Of a stretch of 64,000 nucleotides of DNA, positions 49,860 to 59,963 are shown piece by piece; position 1 is the stretch's first letter; every line of letters starts with the position of its first letter. The stretch is from contig NKIK01000017.1 in assembly GCA_002256115.1 (NCBI GenBank), forward strand, positions 20,993-84,992, written 5' to 3'. The DNA comes from Burkholderiales bacterium PBB3 (GTDB lineage: Bacteria > Pseudomonadota > Gammaproteobacteria > Burkholderiales > Burkholderiaceae_C). The notes beneath the pieces are model-generated. The model was not told the origin of the DNA. It saw nothing but the letters and a program-made list of their open reading frames with translations, and made no database searches. The position numbers were made by a program, and so were the translations under genes.

Positions 49860-51995
49860 ATGAAAAGTCTCAAACTCACTCTGACCTTGATCGCCACGGC
49901 CTGCGCACTCACCACCGCACAGGCCCAGCAGCATGGGGCCCACGAAGCCCACGACACGCTGATGGGCGATAACGACACGATCGAACAGCTCTTTACCGTG
50001 GCGGCGGCCAGCCCCGCGGTGGGGTCGGACCCGGCCGCCAGGGGCGAACGCATGGGCCCCTGGGGCTTTGACATGACCGGGCGCGACTTGGCCACCAAAC
50101 CTGGCGATGACTTCTTTCAATGGGCTAACGGCACCTGGAATGCCCGCACCGAAATCCCCGCAGACCGCACCCGCTACGGCAACTTTGACGCGCTGCGCGC
50201 TTTGTCAGAAGAGCGTGTGCGCGCGATTCTGACGCCCGAGTTTTTAAGCCAAAGCAAAGACCGCGATGCCGCCAAGATTGGCGCTGCCTCGCGCAGCTTC
50301 ATGGACGAAGACCGCATTGAGACACTAGACGCCAAACCGCTGGCACCCGCGCTGGCTTCCATTCGCGCCACCAAAACCCACGACGACATGACCCGCCTGA
50401 TGGGCCAAGCCAATGGAGGCCCGTTCCGCTCTCTGTTTGCTACGTACATCGGCGACGACGCCAAGAAGCCCGACAGTTACACGATCTACCTGGGTACGGC
50501 TGGCATGGGCCTGCCCGACCGCGACTACTACCTGGACGCCAAATTTGACAGCAAAAAATCCGCATACGAGGCCTACATCAGCAGCCTGCTGAGCATGGTG
50601 AACTGGCCCGATGCCGCCAGCGCTGCCAAGGAAGTGCTGGCCCTGGAAACGCGCGTGGCCGAAGCCAGTTGGACCCGTACTGAGCGCCGCAACCGCGACC
50701 GCACCTACAACCCCATGAGCGTGGCCGAGCTGCAAGCCTACGCCCCCGCCCTGCCTTGGCAAACCCTACTCAACGAAGCGCAACTCCAAGACGCCAAGCG
50801 CCTGGTGCTGACCACCAACACCGCCGTGCCCAAAGTGGCCGCCATTTACCAAGCCACCGCCTTGCCCACATTGCAGGCCTGGCAGGCTTTCTCGGTGATT
50901 GACAGCAAAGCCAACCTGCTCTCCAAACGCTTTGCCAAAGCCCGTTTTGAATTTCGCTCCGCCACGCTGGCGGGTCAGCCGGAAGAAGGCCCACGCTGGA
51001 AACGTGCGGTGGAGTTTGTGAATAGTGTCATGGGCGAATCCGTAGGCCGCCTGTATGTGGAGCGGCACTTCCCGGCCGAATCCAAAGCCCAGATGGCCGA
51101 CCTGGTGGGCAACATCCGCAAGGCCATGAAGCTGCGCATTGAACAACTCGACTGGATGAGCCCTGCAACCAAACTGCAGGCCATGGACAAACTCGCCAAA
51201 TTCGGCGTCAAGATTGGCTACACCGATGCCTGGCGCGACTACAGCGCCCTGACCATCAAGGAAGATGACTTGGTAGGCAACAGCCAGCGCGCCAGTGCCT
51301 ACGAGTGGAAGCGCCAGGTGGCCCGCCTGAACCAGCCGGTGGACAAGGCCGAATGGGGCATGACACCTCAAACAGTGAACGCCTACTACAGCCCGGTTAA
51401 GAACGAGATCGTTTTCCCAGCCGCCATTCTGATGCCGCCGTTCTTTGATCCCAAGGCCGACCCCGCCATCAACTACGGCGGCATTGGCGGCGTGATCGGG
51501 CATGAGTTCAGCCACGGCTTTGACGACCAGGGCCGCAAGTCCGACGGCGATGGCCTGCTGCGCGACTGGTGGACCGCGCAAGATGCGGCCGAGTTCCAGA
51601 CACAAGCGGACCGCTTGGGTACGCAATACGATGCCTACGAGCCCCTGCCCGGTGCCAAGGTCAACGGCAAGCTCACCATGGGTGAAAACATTGGCGATCT
51701 GGGTGGCCTGTCGGTAGCACTGGAAGCCTATGGCCTGTCATTGCAAGGCAAGCCTGCGGCAGTCATCGAAGGCACCACCGGCACCCAGCGCGTATTTCTG
51801 GGTTGGGCCCAGGTGTGGCGTGCCAAATACCGCGATGAAGCCACCCGCCAGCAATTGGTCAGCGACCCGCACTCGCCGCCCTACTACCGCGTGAATGGCA
51901 TCGTGCGCAATATGGATGCGTGGTACCAAGCCTTTGACGTGAAGCCAGGCGACAAGCTGTTTGTGCCGTCTACGGAGCGTGTGCGGATTTGGTAA
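49860..51995 (+). CDS. M13 family zinc metallopeptidase (neprilysin/PepO-like)
   Basis: A 711-aa secreted endopeptidase. Signal peptide at about 1-22 (LKLTLTLIATACALTTAQAQ). The prodomain-like N-terminal half begins DLATKPGDDFFQWANGTWNA; the catalytic domain has VNAYYSPVKNEIVFPAAIL, zinc motif IGHEFSHGFDDQGR (HExxH, near residue 551), the third ligand Glu in MGENIGDLGGLS (ENxxDxGG), and the C-terminal PYYRVNGIVRNMDAWYQAFD. All M13 residues are intact. It probably cleaves short peptides in the periplasm or outside. Monocistronic. Confidence 0.96.
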   Translation: MKSLKLTLTLIATACALTTAQAQQHGAHEAHDTLMGDNDTIEQLFTVAAASPAVGSDPAARGERMGPWGFDMTGRDLATKPGDDFFQWANGTWNARTEIPADRTRYGNFDALRALSEERVRAILTPEFLSQSKDRDAAKIGAASRSFMDEDRIETLDAKPLAPALASIRATKTHDDMTRLMGQANGGPFRSLFATYIGDDAKKPDSYTIYLGTAGMGLPDRDYYLDAKFDSKKSAYEAYISSLLSMVNWPDAASAAKEVLALETRVAEASWTRTERRNRDRTYNPMSVAELQAYAPALPWQTLLNEAQLQDAKRLVLTTNTAVPKVAAIYQATALPTLQAWQAFSVIDSKANLLSKRFAKARFEFRSATLAGQPEEGPRWKRAVEFVNSVMGESVGRLYVERHFPAESKAQMADLVGNIRKAMKLRIEQLDWMSPATKLQAMDKLAKFGVKIGYTDAWRDYSALTIKEDDLVGNSQRASAYEWKRQVARLNQPVDKAEWGMTPQTVNAYYSPVKNEIVFPAAILMPPFFDPKADPAINYGGIGGVIGHEFSHGFDDQGRKSDGDGLLRDWWTAQDAAEFQTQADRLGTQYDAYEPLPGAKVNGKLTMGENIGDLGGLSVALEAYGLSLQGKPAAVIEGTTGTQRVFLGWAQVWRAKYRDEATRQQLVSDPHSPPYYRVNGIVRNMDAWYQAFDVKPGDKLFVPSTERVRIW

Positions 51996-52018
51996 ATGAG
52001 GGACGCGCGTGGCTGGGC

Positions 52019-52474
52019 TCAGGCCATGCCCGCCATCCCGGCTAGGCCTGCTATAGCCAGCGCGTAGCCATTCACACCGAAGCCCGCCATCACCGCCTTG
52101 GCCACCGGGGAGATATACGAGTGGTGGCGGAATTCTTCACGCGCGTGCACATTGCTGATGTGCACTTCGATCAGGGTCACGCCAGTACCCTTGATCGCGT
52201 CATACAAAGCCACGCTGGTGTGGGTGTAGGCCCCAGCGTTCAGGATCACACCCGCCAGCTTGCCTTTGGCCTGCAATTGCCCGGCCTCGTGCAGCCAGTC
52301 CACCAAGGCACCTTCGTGGTTGCTTTGCCGGAACTCCAGCGCAAAGCCATTGGCCGCACACGCACGCTCGCACAGGGCTTCTACATCGGCCAAGGTTTGC
52401 GCGCCGTACACGGCGGGTTCCCGTGTGCCCAGCAGATTGAGGTTGGGGCCGTTCAGGATGAAGACAGTTTTCAT
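52019..52474 (-). CDS. aroQ: Type II 3-dehydroquinate dehydratase
   Basis: A 151-aa dodecameric type II enzyme of the shikimate pathway that dehydrates 3-dehydroquinate. [18 protein letters not shown] near residue 8 carries the catalytic Arg/Tyr; [31 protein letters not shown] and [20 protein letters not shown] are fully conserved, followed by [11 protein letters not shown]. It is on the same strand as aroC, 98 bases downstream of it, with a repeat copy in between. The last residues [10 protein letters not shown] are a low-complexity tail. Confidence 0.97.
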   Translation of the reverse strand: MKTVFILNGPNLNLLGTREPAVYGAQTLADVEALCERACAANGFALEFRQSNHEGALVDWLHEAGQLQAKGKLAGVILNAGAYTHTSVALYDAIKGTGVTLIEVHISNVHAREEFRHHSYISPVAKAVMAGFGVNGYALAIAGLAGMAGMA

Positions 52475-52503
52475 GGCGGGCTTTCAGGGCAAGGCATTCA
52501 AAA

Positions 52504-52561
52504 TGCTATTGTTTCAGGAGCTGCTCCCGCACTATCCACGGGCTCAAACGGCTATTTGGCT
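52504..52561 (+). repeat. Dispersed repeat, copy H
   Basis: TGCTATTGTTTCAGGAGC, core GCTCCCGCACTATCCACGG, GCTCAAACGGCTATTTGGCT; lies between aroC and aroQ. With its ACGGGC version the core can fold CCCG/CGGG. Confidence 0.87.
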
Positions 52562-52572
52562 TAAAAATACCT

Positions 52573-53667
52573 CTACGTACTGCCCGCAATGGGCGTGAGC
52601 GCGGGCACCACATCCCCACACTGCGCGCGGTGGCGCAGGGCATGGTCCATCACCACCAGGGCCAGCATGGCCTCGGCAATCGGCGTAGCGCGAATGCCCA
52701 CACAAGGGTCGTGTCGGCCTTTGGTGATCACTTGGGTCGGGTTGCCCTGCGAGTCAATCGAGTCGCGCGGCGTGATGATGGAACTGGTGGGCTTGATGGC
52801 GATGGCGACCTCCAGGTCTTGCCCGGTGGTGATGCCGCCCAGCACGCCACCGGCGTTGTTGCTGGCAAAGCCGTTGGGTGTGAGGCTGTCGCCATGCGTG
52901 GTGCCGCGCTGCGCCACGCTGGCAAAACCGGCGCCAATCTCCACACCTTTGACGGCGTTGATGCCCATCATCGCGTAGCCAATGTCGGCATCCATCTTGT
53001 CAAACAGCGGCTCGCCCAGGCCCACGGGCACGTTGGTCGCGGTCACGCGGACCTTGGCACCGCAGGAGTCCCCAGCTTTGCGCAGTGCATCCATATAGTC
53101 TTCCAGCGATTGCACATCGGCCACCGGCGCAAAGAAAGGGTTGTGGGGCACATGCTCCCAACTCTCAAACGGAATGACAGCGTCGCCAATCTGCGACATG
53201 CAACCGCGAAAGGTGGTGCCGTACTTCTCAAACAACCACTTCTTGGCCACAGCGCCCGCTGCCACCATGGGGGCGGTCAGGCGTGCGCTGGAGCGGCCAC
53301 CACCACGCGGGTCACGAATGCCGTATTTCTGGAAGTAGCTGTAGTCGGCGTGGCCAGGGCGAAAGGTCTCCAGAATATTGCCGTAGTCTTTGCTGCGCTG
53401 GTCGGTGTTCTGGATCAAAAGCGCAATGGGCGTGCCGGTGGTTTTGCCCTCATAGACGCCGCTCAAGATTTGCACCGCGTCAGGTTCATTGCGCTGGGTC
53501 ACGTGGCGGCTGGTGCCAGGGCGGCGGCGGTCCAGGTCGATCTGGATGTCCGCCTCGCTCAGTTCCATGCCCGGCGGGCAGCCGTCAATGATGCAGCCAA
53601 TGGCTGGGCCGTGGGATTCACCAAAGTTGGTGACGGTGAAGGTGTGTCCGAAGGTGTTTCCGCTCAT
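52573..53667 (-). CDS. aroC: Chorismate synthase
   Basis: A 364-aa enzyme (usual 350-390) that makes chorismate from EPSP with reduced FMN, last common step to aromatic amino acids. [20 protein letters not shown] opens with the AroC signature, followed by [36 protein letters not shown], and the later [20 protein letters not shown] and [27 protein letters not shown] closes the active site. Probably independent of aroQ in expression, because a repeat intervenes. Confidence 0.98.
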   Translation of the reverse strand: MSGNTFGHTFTVTNFGESHGPAIGCIIDGCPPGMELSEADIQIDLDRRRPGTSRHVTQRNEPDAVQILSGVYEGKTTGTPIALLIQNTDQRSKDYGNILETFRPGHADYSYFQKYGIRDPRGGGRSSARLTAPMVAAGAVAKKWLFEKYGTTFRGCMSQIGDAVIPFESWEHVPHNPFFAPVADVQSLEDYMDALRKAGDSCGAKVRVTATNVPVGLGEPLFDKMDADIGYAMMGINAVKGVEIGAGFASVAQRGTTHGDSLTPNGFASNNAGGVLGGITTGQDLEVAIAIKPTSSIITPRDSIDSQGNPTQVITKGRHDPCVGIRATPIAEAMLALVVMDHALRHRAQCGDVVPALTPIAGST

Positions 53668-53723
53668 AGGGCGACATTATCGGCCACCTCACTGCCTTCA
53701 AGTGCCGCCCGCAAAAGAAGTAA

Positions 53724-53816
53724 GAGGCTGGGCGGCAAAGCGTTCTGCGCAGGTAAAAGGGGGAGCCCGCAGAGCGGGCGGAGGACACGGAGCAGAACGC
53801 TTTGCCGTCCAGGCTC
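53724..53816 (-). repeat. Palindromic foldback element, copy 2
   Basis: Arms 53724-53746 and 53794-53816 match at 21 of 23 bases (core GGCGGCAAAGCGTTCT). The interior is the reverse complement of copies 1 and 3: GCGCAGGTAAAAGGGGGAGC, then an inner stem GCCCGC/GCGGGC, then GGAGGACACGGAG. With copy 3 it brackets the wax-ester synthase gene as an inverted pair. Confidence 0.85.
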
Positions 53817-53847
53817 GCTGCCACAAAGCCCAGTGAATCCGTGGCCT

Positions 53848-55416
53848 CTAGGCTGCCACACTCGCCACTGCGCGTTTTTTAGCAGCAACTGGCAGCGGCT
53901 TGGCAGTCCTGGTTTTCGCGGCAGGCTTAACAACAGGCTTGCTCGTAGTTTTCAGCTTCAAAGTCGGTGCCAGCGCCTCCACCACCACCGGCGGTGGCAA
54001 TCGCTTCAGCGCAATCTCCAATAGCGTTTTGTGCTCCGCCAACAAAGCATCGGCCAAGTCATTCACATCCGGCAAAGCGCGTCGGCAGGCGATCAGGCCG
54101 TAATCCAGGCGGCCGTTGTAGCTCTGCACCGTCACATTCAGGGCCATGCTGTGCGCGGGAATCGACACCGGGTAATAACTCACCACCTTGGCCCCGGCAA
54201 AGTACAACTGCACCGGAATGCCTGCCACGTTCGAGATCACCAAATTGGCCAGCGGTGGCATCACATTGGCCAGGCGCGAACGGCTGAACAACGAGGCCAC
54301 CGCCGACATCAGCCAGGGCGCGGCCGGCAGCGGAAAGTCGGTAGGAATCGCGGCCTTGAAGCGGCCCATCATTTGCTTGGTATTGGCCGAATCGGCGTGA
54401 ATCTTCATCAGCCGCTCCAGCGGGTCTTTGATGTCGGTCGCCAGGTTCATGGTCACCATGCTGACCTGGTTGTTGGAAGTAGTGTCGCCCTCTTGGCGCA
54501 GGCTCACGGGCACTGCGGCACACAGCGGCTTGTCGGGCAGCTCGTGGTTGTCTTTCAAGTAGGTGCGCAGGCCACCGGCGGTGGTCGCCATCACCACGTC
54601 ATTCAGCGACACGCCCAGCAGCTTGGCGATTTGCTTGACCTCTGCCAACGGCACGGTGCGCCCGGCAAAGGTGCGTTGGTTGGTAATGGCCACATTCAAA
54701 GACGTACGCGGCGCAAAGAGTTTGAAGTCTTTGGGCAAAGACCAATCGCGCTTGCCGTTGCTGTCTTTTTCGGGAATCAGCGCCGTTTTTGCCGAGCGCG
54801 CAATCAGCGGCAGGGATTTGACCAAACCTACCGACTGATTCAGCGTGTTGCGCACGGCAGCGCCCAAGAGTTCTGCCACGCCCATTTGGTATTGGTTATG
54901 CCGGGCGCGGGGGCGCGGGGCCTTGATCACGCGGCCAGCCGCCTCCAGGTCAAAAATAGCCTTTGCCACGGCCACCCCGGCCTGGCCGTCAATGCCCGCG
55001 TGGTGCACTTTGCTGTACAACGCGACCTGGCCGCTCTTCAGACCATCAATCACAAAAAACTCCCACAGCGGGCGGCTGCGGTCCAGCAGGCTGGAGTGCA
55101 AGCGCGCTACATACTGCTGCAGTTGCCGGTTGGTACCGGGTTTGGGCAGCGACACATGGCGCACGTGGTAGTCCAGATCAATGTCTTCATCCTCCACCCA
55201 CACCGGGTTAGAAAGATCCAGCGGCATCAGCGCCAATTTGCGGGTAAAAATCTCGGCCAAGTGCATGCGCGCGGCAATGTGGGCCTTGGTGTCTTCAAAG
55301 AACTCACCGCTGTAGCCCTCGGGCAAATCCAACACGTTTAAGGAGCCGATATGCATGGGCATTTCGGGCGACTCCAAATGCAAAAATGCCGAGTCAACGC
55401 CGCTGAGGTGCTTCAT
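53848..55416 (-). CDS. Wax ester synthase/diacylglycerol acyltransferase
   Basis: A 522-aa WS/DGAT acyltransferase that esterifies fatty alcohols or diacylglycerol with acyl-CoA for storage lipid. The N-terminal half starts MKHLSGVDSAFLHLESPEMP; the catalytic HHxxxDG motif is KVHHAGIDGQAG near residue 134. NQVSMVTMNLATDIKDPLER and LVISNVAGIPVQLYFAGAKV belong to the C-terminal domain. The tail from about 485 is Lys/Ala/Pro-rich (KPVVKPAAKTRTAKPLPVAA), unlike most WS/DGATs, and may bind lipid-droplet or DNA surfaces. ATG 55416 has AGGAG well placed. Bracketed by foldback copies 2 and 3. Confidence 0.94.
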   Translation of the reverse strand: MKHLSGVDSAFLHLESPEMPMHIGSLNVLDLPEGYSGEFFEDTKAHIAARMHLAEIFTRKLALMPLDLSNPVWVEDEDIDLDYHVRHVSLPKPGTNRQLQQYVARLHSSLLDRSRPLWEFFVIDGLKSGQVALYSKVHHAGIDGQAGVAVAKAIFDLEAAGRVIKAPRPRARHNQYQMGVAELLGAAVRNTLNQSVGLVKSLPLIARSAKTALIPEKDSNGKRDWSLPKDFKLFAPRTSLNVAITNQRTFAGRTVPLAEVKQIAKLLGVSLNDVVMATTAGGLRTYLKDNHELPDKPLCAAVPVSLRQEGDTTSNNQVSMVTMNLATDIKDPLERLMKIHADSANTKQMMGRFKAAIPTDFPLPAAPWLMSAVASLFSRSRLANVMPPLANLVISNVAGIPVQLYFAGAKVVSYYPVSIPAHSMALNVTVQSYNGRLDYGLIACRRALPDVNDLADALLAEHKTLLEIALKRLPPPVVVEALAPTLKLKTTSKPVVKPAAKTRTAKPLPVAAKKRAVASVAA

Positions 55417-55494
55417 AGTGTGTCTCCTAAACTTGTTCTGATCTGATGGCACCTTAGCACGGCACCGCAGGGGATGGACACCCGTATAAGCCCC

Positions 55495-55589
55495 TAGTAG
55501 CCAGGGCGGCAGAGCGCTTTGCTCCGTGTCCGCCGGCCTGCGGCCTCCTCCTTTTACCTGCGCAAAACACTCTGCCGCCCTGGCTACTA
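55495..55589 (+). repeat. Palindromic foldback element, copy 3
   Basis: Arms 55495-55520 and 55564-55589 match at 24 of 26 bases (TAGTAGCCAGGGCGGCAGAG at the outer end). The interior has the same order as copy 1: CTCCGTGTCC, inner stem GCCG/CGGC, CTCCTTTTACCTGCGC. Outer bases differ from copies 1 and 2 yet stay complementary. Confidence 0.85.
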
Positions 55590-55621
55590 ACCCAAACCGT
55601 TCACAATCAGCACTTCTGAAC

Positions 55622-55635
55622 GAAAATGCATTTTC
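55622..55635. promoter_or_regulatory. Perfect palindrome upstream of cytochrome b561 operon
   Basis: GAAAATGCATTTTC is a perfect 14-base palindrome, 74 bases before the cytochrome b561 ATG, followed by CAATTCAAAAGCATTGAA. It may be a regulator site for the b561-yceI-yceI operon; only one copy was seen. Confidence 0.4.
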
Positions 55636-55709
55636 AATTCAAAAGCATTGAACAGTTGCAACAACAATTTTGAAACGCCCGCCTCGCCCAGCTCCCTAGA
55701 ATTCACACC

Positions 55710-56267
55710 ATGACACTACAAACCACCCAGCGCTATTCCACGGTCGCCATCTTGCTGCACTGGCTTTTAGCCTTGGGCCTGATTGGTATGTTTACCCTGG
55801 GTAGCTATATGGCAGATCTGCCGTTTTCGCCCTGGCGGCTGAAGCTGTACAACTGGCACAAATGGGCGGGTGTGACGATTTTGATTTTGTCTGCGCTGCG
55901 TCTGGTGTGGCGTTTGACGCACCGCCCGCCTGAGCTGCCGGTGTCCATTGAGGCCGCTATGCCAAGCTGGCAGTTGCGTGCCTACCACGCCACCCATTGG
56001 GTCCTGTACGCCCTGTTTTTTATCGTGCCCCTGGTCGGCTGGGCCTATAGCTCGGCGGCGGGTTTTCCTATCGTGCTGTTTGGCGTGCTGCCCTTGCCTG
56101 ACTTTGTACCCGTTAGCAAAGAACTGGCTGCTTTGATCAAGCCCTGGCATGAGATCACGGCTTTGGCTTTGGCAGGCCTGGTACTGCTGCACGTAGGTGC
56201 CGCCCTTAAGCACCAGTTCATTGACAAAGACGGCCTGATCAAACGCATGATGCCGGGCCGCGGCTAA
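55710..56267 (+). CDS. Cytochrome b561 (CybB family)
   Basis: A 185-aa di-haem membrane cytochrome. Four helices, with haem-ligand histidines in VAILLHWLLALGLIGMFTLG (residue about 15), YNWHKWAGVTILIL, RAYHATHWVLYALFFIVPLV and LVLLHVGAALKHQFIDKDGL. It passes electrons between quinols and periplasmic acceptors. It precedes two yceI genes, and a b561 next to YceI is a common pairing in proteobacteria; YceI may carry an isoprenoid for it. The gene starts at ATG 55710. Confidence 0.94.
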   Translation: MTLQTTQRYSTVAILLHWLLALGLIGMFTLGSYMADLPFSPWRLKLYNWHKWAGVTILILSALRLVWRLTHRPPELPVSIEAAMPSWQLRAYHATHWVLYALFFIVPLVGWAYSSAAGFPIVLFGVLPLPDFVPVSKELAALIKPWHEITALALAGLVLLHVGAALKHQFIDKDGLIKRMMPGRG

Positions 56268-56321
56268 GCGCCTTTTGGCTGCCCTGACACCTTTCACATT
56301 TCCACCGAACAAGGATTCGCT

Positions 56322-56894
56322 ATGACTAAATTCTCCATGACCCTGCGCACCCTGCCCCTGGCTTTGCTGCTAGCCACCGGCCTGGCCCAAGCGGACCAAA
56401 AGCTGGTGCCAGCCCAAAGCGAAATTGCTTTTGTGAGCAAGCAAATGGGCGTTCCTGTGGAAGGCAAGTTCAAGCGTTTTGATGCCCAAATCGCATTCGA
56501 CCCCGCCAAGCCCGACGCCGCCAAAGTGGCCTTTACGGTGGACATTGCCAGTATCACGCTGGGCTCCCCCGAGTCTGAAGCCGAACTGCCCAAGGCCACC
56601 TGGTTTAACACCGCCAAGTTCCCGCAAGCTACCTTTCAAAGCAGCAGCGTCAAAGCCCTCGGCGGCGGCAAGTTTGAAGTGACTGGCAAGCTCGGCATCA
56701 AGGGCAACCAGCGCGATGTAGTAGTGCCCATGGCGCTGACGCAAGCCGGTGCCACCACCACGGCCTCAGGTACTTTTGCCATCAAGCGCCTGGCCTTCAA
56801 AATTGGTGAAAACGAATGGGCTGACACCTCGATGGTGGCCGACGATGTGCAAGTCAAATTCAAGATTGCGCTGACCGGCGTAGCCAAGCTCTAG
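56322..56894 (+). CDS. YceI family periplasmic lipid-binding protein (first copy)
   Basis: A 190-aa exported lipocalin-like protein. Signal peptide at about 1-25 (LRTLPLALLLATGLAQADQK). YceI domain signature: KLVPAQSEIAFVSKQMGVPV and FKRFDAQIAFDPAKPDAAKV, later ELPKATWFNTAKFPQATFQS and AIKRLAFKIGENEWADTSMV. Homologues bind polyisoprenoids in a beta barrel. It follows cytochrome b561 by 54 bases and is expected in the same transcript. AAGGA near 56310 is the ribosome site. Confidence 0.95.
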   Translation: MTKFSMTLRTLPLALLLATGLAQADQKLVPAQSEIAFVSKQMGVPVEGKFKRFDAQIAFDPAKPDAAKVAFTVDIASITLGSPESEAELPKATWFNTAKFPQATFQSSSVKALGGGKFEVTGKLGIKGNQRDVVVPMALTQAGATTTASGTFAIKRLAFKIGENEWADTSMVADDVQVKFKIALTGVAKL

Positions 56895-56935
56895 CCTGCA
56901 AGCCAATCTGCAAACCATCCTACAAAGCATCCGAT

Positions 56936-56996
56936 AAGGCCTTGGCGCGCAAGCCGCACCAAGGCCCTTTACCCGAGGTATTCACCTCCGGTAAAG
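56936..56996 (+). other. Two adjacent hairpins between the yceI genes
   Basis: GGCCTTGG...CCAAGGCCC (56938-56967) is a stem with a 13-base loop and a short TTT, a possible weak terminator. CTTTACCCGAGGT-ATTC-ACCTCCGGTAAAG (56967-56996) is a 13-bp stem with a single mismatch. They overlap at one base, so at least part of the RNA folds, perhaps as a terminator or processing site that sets the yceI ratio. Confidence 0.55.
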
Positions 56997-57057
56997 GCTA
57001 TCCAACCTTTAGTCCCGCCAATTTGTTCTCGCCAACCCACACTCGGAGTTATTCACC

Positions 57058-57636
57058 ATGAAGAAAATCGCTAAATTCTCGGCAGCTCTTGCCATCCTCG
57101 CAGCCGCTGCCACATCGGCTCTGGCCGCACCAGAGACTTATAACGTCGAAGGCACCCACACCTTCCCTACGTTCTCGTACAACCACATGGGCATGTCCAC
57201 CCAAATCAGCAAGTTCACCAAGACATCGGGCACCGTGGTGTATGACGCTGCCGCCAAGACCGGTTCGGTGGATATCACCATTGACATGACTTCGGTAGAG
57301 ACCGGCGTGGCAGTGTTTAACGGCCACATTCAGGGCGACGGCTTCCTGGACACTGCCAAGTTCCCTACTGCCACATTCAAATCCACCAAAGTGGTGTTTG
57401 AAGGTGACAAACCCAGCGCTATTGAAGGCAACCTGACGATCAAAGGCGTGACCAAGCCTGTGACACTGAAGGTGACCAACTTTGTCGCCAAAGACCACCC
57501 CATGATGAAGAAGCCTGCTCTGGGTGCCGATGCCACCGTGGTCATCAAGCGCACTGAGTTCAACGCTGGTAAGTACGCACCTGCTGTTGGCGATGACGTA
57601 ACCATCAGCATCGGCCTGGAAGCCATCAAGCAGTAA
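57058..57636 (+). CDS. YceI family periplasmic protein (second copy)
   Basis: A 192-aa exported YceI protein. Signal peptide at about 1-22 (AALAILAAAATSALAAPETY). It has the standard NVEGTHTFPTFSYNHMGMST followed by QISKFTKTSGTVVYDAAAKT, and FLDTAKFPTATFKSTKVVFE. It is longer in the first strand pair and clearly divergent from the first copy, so this is an old duplication. It lies 163 bases after that copy, behind two hairpins, with GGAGT near 57044. Ends at a strong terminator. Confidence 0.95.
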   Translation: MKKIAKFSAALAILAAAATSALAAPETYNVEGTHTFPTFSYNHMGMSTQISKFTKTSGTVVYDAAAKTGSVDITIDMTSVETGVAVFNGHIQGDGFLDTAKFPTATFKSTKVVFEGDKPSAIEGNLTIKGVTKPVTLKVTNFVAKDHPMMKKPALGADATVVIKRTEFNAGKYAPAVGDDVTISIGLEAIKQ

Positions 57637-57670
57637 TTCCGGCACGCCAGGTACCTTTAAGTACCTCGCC

Positions 57671-57713
57671 AAAAAAAAAGGCCGCGAAGCGCATGCGCTT
57701 CGCGGCCTTTTTT
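57671..57713 (+). terminator. Bidirectional rho-independent terminator
   Basis: A-run, GGCCGCGAAGCGC-AT-GCGCTTCGCGGCC, T-run: a perfect 13-bp stem with A and T tracts on both sides. It lies between the convergent yceI and CBS genes and can end transcription from both. Confidence 0.94.
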
Positions 57714-57736
57714 GTGTGATGAGCTGTCAGTGGTCG

Positions 57737-58198
57737 TTAGGGGCTGTTGGGCTCTGCATTGGCATCCTGCGGCCAATCGCGGATATAGGCCTTGAGCATT
57801 TTGTTCTCAAAATTTTGGCTATCCACCACCGCGCGGGCCACGTCGTAAAAGCTGATCACGCCCATCAGCATGCGGTTTTCAATCACTGGCATATAACGGG
57901 CATGGCGGTCCAGCATCATGCGGCGCACCTCGTCCATTTCGGTTTCCATGGTGCAAGTCAGCGGGCCGGGGTCCATGGCGCGGTAGACGCTGGTGGTGCC
58001 AAAACTACCGCCGTTCTTCACCGCGGCCTGAATCACTTCCCGAAAAGTCAGCATGCCCACCACCAAGCCATGCGCCATCACCACCAGCGAGCCTATGTCT
58101 TTTTCAGACATCAACTGGGCTGCTTCGGCCAAGCTGTCTTCGGGCTTGGCGGTGTAGAGCGTGCCGCCCTTGACGCGCAGAATGTCGCTAACTTTCAT
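57737..58198 (-). CDS. Two-CBS-domain protein
   Basis: A 153-aa cytoplasmic protein of paired CBS domains (about 1-70 and 75-140). MKVSDILRVKGGTLYTAKPE and AAQLMSEKDIGSLVVMAHGL, then MTFREVIQAAVK and the second pair with TEMDEVRRMMLDRHARYMPV and NRMLMGVISFYDVARAVV. Such proteins bind AMP, ATP or other adenosyl ligands and regulate partners. ATG 58198 has GAGGAA upstream; the longer frame is antisense to metY's leader. Partner unknown. Confidence 0.93.
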   Translation of the reverse strand: MKVSDILRVKGGTLYTAKPEDSLAEAAQLMSEKDIGSLVVMAHGLVVGMLTFREVIQAAVKNGGSFGTTSVYRAMDPGPLTCTMETEMDEVRRMMLDRHARYMPVIENRMLMGVISFYDVARAVVDSQNFENKMLKAYIRDWPQDANAEPNSP

Positions 58199-58314
58199 GG
58201 TGCTTCCTCGTGACTTGGGTTGTCCCTCATAGGGGCTTATCCATGCAAATATAGCCCACAATCCACACACACCGGCCCCACGGGGCCCAATAAACGCCCC
58301 CAAGGAGACACTTG

Positions 58315-59622
<1,308 letters not shown>

Positions 59623-59654
59623 CCGGTCTGACCGATGGGAATCTTGCAGCGATT

Positions 59655-59705
59655 TGCTATTTATTTAGGAGCTGCTCCCGCACTATCCACGGCCTGAATG
59701 ACCTA
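59655..59705 (+). repeat. Dispersed repeat, copy I
   Basis: TTTGCTATTTATTTAGGAGC, core GCTCCCGCACTATCCACGG, CCTGAATGACC. Left end identical to copy C. Lies after metY. The 250 bases that follow up to 59963 show no other feature. Confidence 0.85.
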
Positions 59706-59963
59706 ACACACTATGAATCCTTGTTACCTAAAAGCACGGTGGTGCTGAAGTACCGTGCCAATCTAACGACCAACGCCACTTTCACTATGGGTTGCGCTGT
59801 GGGGCTGTTGCGGCACTGTGGAGGGCGTACTCAGCGGCACAGGTACACGCAGGAAATCTGAGCCCACACTACCCTCAACCAGTTCTCTTTCGCCTAGCGA
59901 CTGGCTGTAGACTCTTTTACAGCAAATCTATTGGTCCAATACAAGCCAAGTGCATCCATTCTT

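Noticed and set aside
54031..55341. 436-codon plus-strand frame across the wax ester synthase gene
   Set aside because: Antisense shadow of a gene with clear WS/DGAT motifs.
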